Positions 52,460 through 62,105 of a stretch of 64,000 nucleotides of DNA are shown piece after piece (the first letter of the stretch is position 1; each line of letters begins with the position of its first letter). Below the pieces are notes generated by a model. That model had not been told where the DNA came from. It was given only the letters and a program-made list of their open reading frames with translations, and did not search any database. Made by a program: the position numbers and the translations under genes. Location: the NCBI GenBank assembly GCA_003255065.1, contig QAOA01008075.1:384608-448607 (forward strand), in the 5' to 3' direction. The stretch comes from Cercis canadensis (lineage: Eukaryota > Streptophyta > Magnoliopsida > Fabales > Fabaceae).

Positions 52460-54342
52460 TATTTCTAACTCGGATATTTTGCTTATGGTTCATTGTACCT
52501 GGGGCTGGACAGTTTCCTGGTGAGACACTATATCTGTCCCGGGACCCTTTTTCGGTTCATCCCTGTTTCTAAATGTTTCTAACACGGATATTTTTCTTAT
52601 AATTCACTGTATCTACGACTAGACAGATTCCTAGTGAGTCACAATATCTGCCCCGGGACCCTGTTTCGGTTCATCCCTGTTTCTAACTCAGATATTTTTG
52701 TTCTGGTTCACTGTATCTGCCTCGGGACCCGTTTTATGTTCATCCCTTTGTCTAACTCGGATATTTTTTCCTTATGGTTCACTTTATCTGGGACTGCACA
52801 GTTTCCTGGTGAGTCACTATATCTGCTCCCGGACCCTGTTTCGGTTCATCCCTGTTTCTAACTCGTATATTTTTCTTATAGTGCACTTTATCGAGGACTG
52901 GACAGAATCCTGGCGAGTCACTATATCTGCCCCTGGACCCGCTTTCGGTACATCCCTGATTCTAACTGTTTCTCACTGAGATATTTTTCTTACGGTTCAC
53001 TGTATCTAGGGCTAGACAGTTTCCTGGTGAGTCACTATATCTACCCCGGGACCCTGTTTCTGTTAATCTCTGTTTCTAACTTTTTCTTACTCGGATATTT
53101 TTCTTATGGTTCACTGTATCTGGGGCTGGACAGATTCCGGGATAGTCACTATTTAAGGCCCAGGGCCCTGTTTCGGTTCATCCCATTTTTTGAGTCAGAT
53201 ATTTTTTTTATGGTTCCCTATATCTTGGATTGGACAGTTTCCTGGTGAGTCACTATATCTGCCCCAGGACCATGTTTCGGTTCATCCCTGTTTCTAACTG
53301 TTTCTTACTTGGATATTTTTCTTTTGGTCACTGTATCTGGGGCTGGACAGTTTCCTGGTGACTCACTATATCTGCCCCGGGACCCTGTTTCAGTTCATCC
53401 CTGTTTCTAACTCGGATATTTTGCTTATGGTTCACTGTACCTGGGGCTGGACAGATTCCTGGTGAGACACTATATCTTCCCCGGGACCCTTTTTCGGTTC
53501 ATCCCTGTTTCTAAATGTTTCTAACTCGGATATTTTTCTTATAATTCACTGTATCTATGACTGGACAGATTCCTGGTGAGTCACAATATCTGCCCCGGGA
53601 CCCTGTTTCGGTTCATCCCTGTTTCTAACTCAGATATTTTTCTTCTGGTTCACTGTATCTGCCTCGGGACCCGTTTTATGTTCATCCCTTTTTCTAACTC
53701 GGATATTTTTTCCTTATGGTTCACTTTATCTGGGACTGCACAGTTTCCTGGTGAGTCACTATATCTGCTCCGGGACCCTGTTTCGGTTCATCCCTGTTTC
53801 TAACTCGTATATTTTTCTTATAGTGCACTTTATCGAGGACTGGACAGAATCCTGGCGAGTCACTATATCTGCCCCTGGACCCGCTTTCGGTACATCCCTG
53901 TTTCTAACTGTTTCTCACTGAGTTATTTTTCTTACGGTTCACTGTATCTAGGGCTAGACAGTTTCCTGGTGAGTCACTATATCTACCCCGGGACCCTGTT
54001 TCTGTTAATCTCTGTTTCTAACTTTTTCTTACTCGGATATTTTTCTTATGGTTCACTGTATCTGGGGCTGGACAGATTCCGGGATAGTCACTATTTAAGG
54101 CCCAGGGCCCTGTTTCGGTTCATCCCATTTTTTGAGTCAGATATTTTTCTTATGGTTCCCTATATCTTGGATTGGACAGTTTCCTGGTGAGTCACTATAT
54201 CTGCCCCAGGACCATGTTTCGGTTCATCCCTGTTTCTAACTGTTTCTTACTTGGATATTTTTCTTTTGGTTCACTGTATCTGGGGCTGGACAGTTTCCTG
54301 GTGAGTCCCTATATCTGCCCCAGGACCCTGTTTCAGTTCATC
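52460..54342 (+). repeat. 942-bp tandem duplication
   Basis: Two adjacent copies, about 52460-53400 and 53402-54342, at a constant offset of 942 bp. Shared private variants include GAGTCACAATATCTGCC (52637/53579), CCCGTTTTATGTTCATCC, GATATTTTTTCCTTATGG, GGACTGCACAG, CAGATTCCGGGATAGTCAC and ATATCTTGGATTGGACAG. Only scattered substitutions separate the copies, so this is one of the youngest rearrangements outside the homogenised core. Each copy has one 69-mer. Confidence 0.9.
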
Positions 54343-56149
54343 CCTGTTTCTAACTCGAATATTTTTCTTATGGTTCACTGTATCTGGGGCTGGATAGTTT
54401 CCTGGTGAGTCACTATATCTGGCCCAGGGCCCTGTTTTGGTTCGTCCCTATTGCTGACTCAGATATTTTTCTTATGGTTCACTTTATCTGGGACTGGACA
54501 GTTTCTTGGTGAGTCACTATATCTGCCCCGGAATCCTGTTTCGGTTCATCCCTGTTTCTAAATGTTTCTAACTCGGATATTTTTCTTAGAGTTCACTGTA
54601 TCGAGGACTGGATAGATTCCTGGTGAGTCACTATATCTCCCCCGGGACCCGTTTTCGGTTCATCCCTGTTTCTAACTCGGATATTTACCTTATGGTTCAC
54701 TGTACCTGGGGCTGGACAGATTCCTGGAGAGTCACTATATATGCCCCAGGACCCTTTTTTGGTTCATCCCAGTTTCTAACTGTTTCTAACTCGGATATTT
54801 TTCTTTTAGTTCACTATATCTGGGGCTGGACAGTTTCCTGGTGAGGCAATATATCTACCTCGACACCCGTTTTCGGTTCATCCCTATTTCTAACACGGAT
54901 ATTTTGCTTATGGTTCACTGTACCTGGGGCTGGATAGTTTCCTGGTGAGACACTATATCTGCCCTGGGACCCTTTTTCGGTTCATCTCTGTTTCTAAATG
55001 TTTGTAACTCGGATATTTTTCTTATAATTCACTATATCTATGACTGGACAGATTCCTGGTGAGTCACAATATCTGCCCCGAGATCCTGTTTCGGTTCATC
55101 CCTGTTTCTAACTCAGATATTTTTCTTCTGGTTCACTGTATCTGCCTCGGGACCCGTTTTCGGTTCATCCATTTTTCTAACTAGTATATTTTTCTTATGG
55201 TTCAAAATATCTGGGACTTGACAGTTTCCTGGTGAGTCACTATATCTGCTCCGGGACCCTGTTTCGGTTCATCCCTGTTTCTAAATGTTTCTAACTCGTA
55301 TATTTTTCTTATAGTGCTCTGTATCGAGGACAGGACAGATTCTTGGCGAGTCACTATATCTGCCCCCGGACCCACTTTCGGTACATCCCTGTTTCTAACA
55401 GTTTCTGACTCTGATATTTTTCTTACGGTTCACTGTATCTAGGGCTAGACAGTTTCCTGGTGAGTCACTATATCTACCCCGGGACCCTGTTTTCTGTTCA
55501 TCCCTGTTTCTAACTGTTTCTTACTCGGATATTTTTCTTATGATTCACTGTATCTGGGGCTGGACAGTTTCCGGTTGAGTCACTATTTCAGGCCCAGGGC
55601 CTTGTTTCGATTCATCCCTTTTTCTGAGTCAGATATTTTTCTTTTGGTTTACTGTATCTGGGGCTGGACAGTTTCCTGGTGAGTCACTATATCTGCCCTG
55701 GGACTTTGTTTCGGTTCATCCCTGATTCTAACTCGGATATTTTTCTTATGTTTCACTGTATCAGGGGCTGGATAGTTTCCTGGTGAGTCACTATATCTGG
55801 CCCAGGGCCCTGTTTCGGTTCGTCCCTATTTCTGACTCGGATATTTTTCTTATGGGTCACTTTATCTGGGACTGGACAGTTTCTTGGTGAGTCACTATAT
55901 CTGTCCCAGAACCCTGTTTCGGTTCATCCCTGTTTCTAAATGTTTCTAACTCGGATATTTTTCTTATAGTTCACTGTATCGAGGACTGGACAGATTCCTG
56001 GTGAGTCACTATATCTGCCCCGGGACCCGTTTTCGGTTCATCCCTATTTCTAACTCGGATATTTTGCTTACGGTTCACTGTACCTGGGGTTGGACAGTTT
56101 CCTGGTAAGACACTGTATCTGCCCCGGGACCCTTTTTTAGTTCATCCCT

Positions 56150-56175
56150 GTTTCTAGGACTGGACAGTTTCCTGG
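56150..56175 (+). repeat. Fusion monomer (TTTCTAGGACTGG junction)
   Basis: CCCTGTTTCTAGGACTGGACAG joins the TTTCTA of the monomer end to the TATCTAGGACTGG of a later monomer, using the shared TCTA. Most of a monomer is lost. It is one of many independent microhomology-type junctions in the right domain. Confidence 0.7.
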
Positions 56176-59100
56176 TGAGTCACTATATCTGCCTCGAGAG
56201 CCGTTTTCGGTTCATCCCTTTTTCTAACTCGGATATTTTGCTTATGGTTCACTGTACCTGGGGCTAGACAGTTTTCTGGTGAGTCACTATAAATGCCCCG
56301 GGACCCTTTTTCGGTTCATTCTAGTTTCTAACTGTTTCTAACTCGGAAATTTTTCTTTTGGTTCACTGTATCTGGGACTGGACAGATTCCTGGTGAGTCA
56401 CTATATCTGCCTCGGGACCCGTTTTCGGTTCATCCCTGTTTCTCACTCGGATATTTTGCTGATGGTTCACTATACTTGGGGCTGGACAGTTTCCTGGTGA
56501 GTCACTATATATGCCCCGGGACCCTTTTTCGGTTCATCCCAGTTTCTAACTGTTTCAAACTCGGATATTTTTCTTTTGGTTCACTGTATCTGGGGCTGGA
56601 CAGTTTCCTGTTGAGGCACTATATCTGCCTCGGGTCCCGTTTTCGGTTCATCCCTATTTCTAACTCGGATATTTTGCTTATGGTTCACTGTACCTGGGGC
56701 TGGACAGTTTCCTGGTAAGACACTGTATCTGCCCCGGGACCCTTTTTCAATTCATCCCTGTTTCTAAATGTTTCTAACTTGGATATTTTTCTTATAGTTC
56801 ATTGTATCGAGGACTGGACAGATTCCTGGTGAAGCACTATATTTGCCTCGGGACCCGTTTTCGGTTTATCCCTATTTCTAACTCGGATATTTTGCTTATG
56901 GTTCACTTTACCTGGGGCTGGACAGTTTCCTGGTGAGACACTATATCTGCCCCGGGAACTTTTTTCGGTTCATCCCTGTTTCTAAATGTTTCTAACTCGG
57001 ATATTTTTCTTATAATTAACTGTATCTATGACTGGACAGATTCCTGGTGAGTCACTATATCTGCCCCGGGACCCTGTTTCGATTCATCCCTGTTTCTAAC
57101 TCAGATATTTTTCTTGTGTTTCACTTTATCTGGGATTGAACAGTTTCTTGGTGAGTCACTATATCTGCTCCGGGACCCTGTTTCGGTTCATCCCTGTTTC
57201 TAAATGTTCTAACTCGGATATTTTTCATATAGTGCACTGTATCGAGGACCGGACAGATTCCTGGCGAGTCACTATATCTGCCCCGGGACCCGCTTTCGGT
57301 ACATCCCTGTTTCTAACAGTTTCTGACTCTGATATTTTTCTTACGGTTCACTGTATCTAGGGCTAGACAGTTTCCTGGTAAGTCACTATATCTACCCCGG
57401 GACCCTATTTCTGTTCATCCCTGTTTCTAACTGTTTCTTACTCGGATATTTTTCTTATGGTTCACTGCATCTGGGGCTGGACAGTTTCCGGGAGAGTCAC
57501 TATTTCAGGCCCACGGCCCTGTTTCGGTTCATCCCTTTTTCTGAGTCACATAGTTTTCTTTTGGTTCACTGTATCTGGGGCTGGACAGTTTCCTGGTGAG
57601 TCACTATATCTGCCCCGGCACTCTGTTTCGGTTCATCCCTGTTTCTAACTCAGATATTTTTCTTATGGTTCAATTTATCTGGGGCTGATAGTTTCCTGGT
57701 GAGTCACTATATCTGGCCCAGGGCCATGTTTCGGTTTGTCCCTATTTCTGACTCAAATATTTTTCTTATGGTTCACTTTATCTAGGACTGGACAGTTTCT
57801 GGGTGAGACACTATATCTGCCCCCAGACCTTTTTTCGGTTCATCCATGTTTCTAAATATTTCTAACTCGAATATTTTTCTTATAACTCACTGTATCTATG
57901 ACTGGACAGATTCCGGGTGAGTCACTATATTTTCCCCGGGAACCTGTTTCGGTTCATCCCTGTTTCTAACTCAGATATTTTTCTTCTGGTTCACTGTATC
58001 TGCCTCGGGGCCCGTTTTCGGTTCATCCCTTTTTCTAACTAGTATATTTTTCTTATGGTTCACTTTATCTGGGACTGGACAGTTTCCTGGTGAGTCACTA
58101 TATCTGCTCCGGGACCCTGTTTCCGTTCATCCCTGTTTCTAAATGTTTCTCACTCGTATATTTTTCTTATAGTGCACTGTATCGAGGACAGGACAGATTC
58201 TTGGCGAGTCACTATATCTGCCCCGGGACCCGCTTTCGGTACATCCCTGTTTCTAACAGTTTCTGACTCTGATATTTTTCTTACGGTTCACTGTATCTAG
58301 GGCTAGACAGTTTCCTGGTGAGTCACTATATCTACCCCGGGACCCTGTTTCTGTTCATCCCTGTTTCTAACTGTTTCTTACTCGGATATTTTTCTTATGA
58401 TTCACTGTATCTGGGGCTGGACAGTTTCCTGGTGAGTCACTATATCTGCCCTGGGACTTTGTTTCGGTTCATCCCTGATTCTAACTCGGATATTTTTCTT
58501 ATGTTTCACTGTATCTGGGGCTGGATAGTTTCCTGGTGAGTCACTATATCTGGCCCAGGGCCCTGTTTCGGTTCGTCCCGATTTCTGACTCGGATATTTT
58601 TCTTATGGGTCACTTTATCTGGGACTAGACAGTTTCTTGGTGAGTCACTATATCTGTCCCGGAACCTTGTTTCGGTTTATCCCTGTTTCTAAATGTTTCT
58701 AACTCGGATATTTTTCTTATAGTTCACTGTATCGAGGACTGGACAGATTCCTGGTGAGTCACTATATGTATCCCGGGACCCGTTTTCGGTTCATCCCTGT
58801 TTCTAACTCGGATATTTTGCTGATGGTTCACTGTATCTGGGGCTGGACAGTTTCCTGTTGAGTCACTATATATGCCCCGGGACCCTTTTTCGGTTCATCC
58901 CAGTTTCTAACTGTTTCAAACTCGGATATTTTACTTTTGGTTCACTGTATCTGGGGCTGGACAGTTTCCTGGTGAGGCATTATATCTGCCTCGGGTCCCG
59001 TTTTCGGTTCATCCTTATTTCTAACTCGGATATTTTGCTTATGGTTCACTGTACCTGGGGCTGGACAGTTTCCTGGTAAGCCACTGTATCTGCCCCGGGA

Positions 59101-62084
59101 CCCTTTTTCAGTTCATCCCTGTTTCTAAATGTTTTTAACTCGGATATTTTTCTTATAATTCACTGTATCTATGACTGGACAGATTCTTAGTGAGTCACTA
59201 TATCTTCCTCGGGACTCATTTTCGGTTCATCCCTTTTTCTAACTCGGATATTTTTCTTATAGTTCACTGTATCTAGGGCTGGATAGTTTCCTGGTGAGTT
59301 ACTATATCTGGCCCAGGGCCCTGTTTCGGTTCGTCCCTATTTCTGACTCGGATATTTTTTTTATGGTTCACTTTATCTAGGACTGGACAGTTTCTCGGTG
59401 AGACACTATATCTGCCCCCGGACCCTTTTTCGGTTCATCCCTGTTTCTAAATGTTTCTAACTCGAATATCTTTCTTATAATTCACTGTATCTATGACTGG
59501 ACAGATTCCTGGTGAGTCACTATATCTGCCCCGGGACCTTGTTTCGGTTCATCCCTATTTCTAACTCAGATATTTTTCTTCTGGTTCACTACATCTGCCT
59601 CGGGACCCGTTTTCGGTTCATCCCTTTTTCTAACTCGGATATTTTTCTTATGGTTCACCTTATCTGGGACTGGAAAGTTTCCTGGTGAGTCACTATATCT
59701 GCTCCGGGACCCTGTTTCGGTTCATCCCTGTTTCTAAATGTTTCTAACTTGTATATTTTTCTTATAGTGCACTGTATCTATGACTGGACAGATTCCTGGT
59801 GAGTCACTATATTTTCCCTGGGACCCTGTTTCGGTTCATCCCTGTTTCTAACTCAGATATTTTTCTTCTGGTTCACTGTATCTGCCTCGGGACCCGTTTT
59901 CTATTCATCCCTTTTTCTAACTAGTATATTTTTCTTATGGTTCACTTTATCTGGGACTGGACAGTTTCCTGGTGAGTCACTATATATGCTCTGGGACCCT
60001 GTTTCGGTTCATCCCTGTTTCTAAATGTTTCTAACTCGTATATTTTTCTTATAGTGCACTGTATCGGGGACAGGACAAATTCCTGGCGAGTCACTTTATC
60101 TGCCCCGGGACCCGCTTTCGGTACATCCCTGTTTCTAACAGTTTCTGACTCTGATATTTTTCTTACGGTTCACTGTATCTAGGGCTAGACGGTTTCCTGG
60201 TGAGTCACTATATGTACCCCGTGACCCTGTTTCTGTTCATCCCTGTTTCTAACTGTTTCTTACTCGGATATTTTTCTTATGGTTCATTGTATCTGGGGCT
60301 GGACAGTTTCCGGTTGAGTCACTATTTCTGGCCCAGGGCCCTGTTTCGGTTCATCCCTTTTTCTGAGTCAGATATTTTTCTTTTGGTTCACTGTATCTGG
60401 GGCTGGACAGTTTCCTAGTGAGTCACTATATCTGCCCTGGGACTCTGTTTCGGTTCATCCCTGTTTCTAACTCGGATATTTTTCTTATGTTTCACTGTAT
60501 GTGGGGCTGGATAGTTTCCTGGAGAATCACTATATCTGGCCCAAGGCCCTGTTTCGGTTCGTCCCTATTTCTGACTCGGATATTTTTCTTATGGTTCATT
60601 GTGTCTGGGGCTGGACAGTTTCCTGGTGAGGCACTATATCTGCCTCGGGACCCGTTTTCGGTTCATCCCTATTGCTAACTCAGATATTTTGCTTATGGTT
60701 CACTGTACCTGGGGCTGGACAGTTTCCTGGTGAGACACTATATCTCCCCCGGGACCCTTTTTCGGTTCATCCCTGTTTTTAAATGTTTCTAACATGGATA
60801 TTTTTCTTATAGTTCACTGTATCGAGGACTGAACAGTTTCCGGTTGAGTCACTATTTCAGGCCCAGGGCCCTGTTTCGGTTCATCCCTTTTTCTGAGTCA
60901 GATATTTTTCTTTTGGTTCACTGTATCTAGGGCTGGACAGTTTCCTGGTGAGTCACTATATCTGCCCCGGGACTCTGTTTCGGTTCATCCCTATTTCTAA
61001 CTCGGATATTTTTCTAATGGTTCACTGTATTTGGGGCTGGATAGTTTCCTGGTGAGTCACTATATCTGGCCCAGGGCCCTGTTTCGGTTCGTCCCTTTTT
61101 CTGACTCGGATATTTTTCTTATGGTTCAATTTATCTGGGACTGGACAGTTTCTTGGTGAGTCACTATATCTGTGCCGGAACCCTGTTTCGGTTCATCCCT
61201 GTTTCTAAATGTTTCTAACTCGGATATTTTTCTTATAGTTCACTGTATCGAGGACTGGACAGATTCCTGGTGAGCCACTATCTCTGCCTCGGGACCCGTT
61301 TTCGGTTTATCCCTATTTCTAACTCGGATATTTTTCTTATGGTTCACTTTACTTGGGGCTAGACAATTTCCTGGTTAGACACTATATCTGCCCCAGGACC
61401 TTCTTTCGGTTAATCCCTGTTTCTAAATGTTTCTCACTCGGATATTTTTCTTTTGGTTCACTGTGTCTGGGGCTAGACAGTTTCCTGGTGAGGCACTATA
61501 TCTGCCTCGGGACCCGTTTTCGGTTCATCATTATTTCTAACTCAGATATTTTGCATATGGTTCACTGTACCTGGGGCTGGACAGTTTCCTGGTGAGACAA
61601 TATATCTCCCCTGGGACCCTTTTTCGGTTCATCCCTGTTTTTAAATGTTTCTAACTTGGATATTTTTGTTATAGTTCACTGTATCGAGGACTGAACAGTT
61701 TCCGGTTGAGTCACTATTTCAGGCCCAGGGCCCTGTTTCGGTTCATCCCTTTTTCTGAGTCAGATATTTTTCTTTTGATTCACTGTATATAGGGCCGGAC
61801 AGTTTCCTGGTGAGTCACTATATCTGCCCCGGGACCCTGTTTCGGTTCATCCCTGTTTCTAACTCAGATATTTTTCTTCTGGTTCACTTATCTGCCTCGG
61901 GACCCGTTTTCGGTTCATCCCTTTTTCTAACTCGGATATTTTTCTTGTGGTTCACTTTATCTGGGATTGAACAGTTTCCTGGTGAGTCACTATATCTGCT
62001 CCGGGACCCTGTTTCGGTTCATCCCTGTTTCTAAATGTTTCTAAATTGTATATTTTTCTTATAGTGCACTGTATCGAGGACTGG

Positions 62085-62105
62085 ACAGACTCGATATCTG
62101 CCCCG
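62085..62105 (+). repeat. Short internal deletion
   Basis: GGACAGACTCGATATCTGCCC lacks the CTGGCGAGTCACTA stretch found in equivalent monomers, removing the TGAGTCA-like site from this monomer. A similar but distinct loss is at about 24999 (GAGGACTGGTATATATCTGC). Confidence 0.7.

Noticed and set aside
2353..62034. Dozens of open reading frames of 60-116 codons, with recurrent peptides such as PGTLFRFIPVSN
   Set aside because: They start and stop at equivalent monomer positions, exist only because 114-bp monomers keep frame and 104-bp ones shift it, show no codon-level conservation, and often rely on non-ATG starts. They are satellite by-products, not genes.
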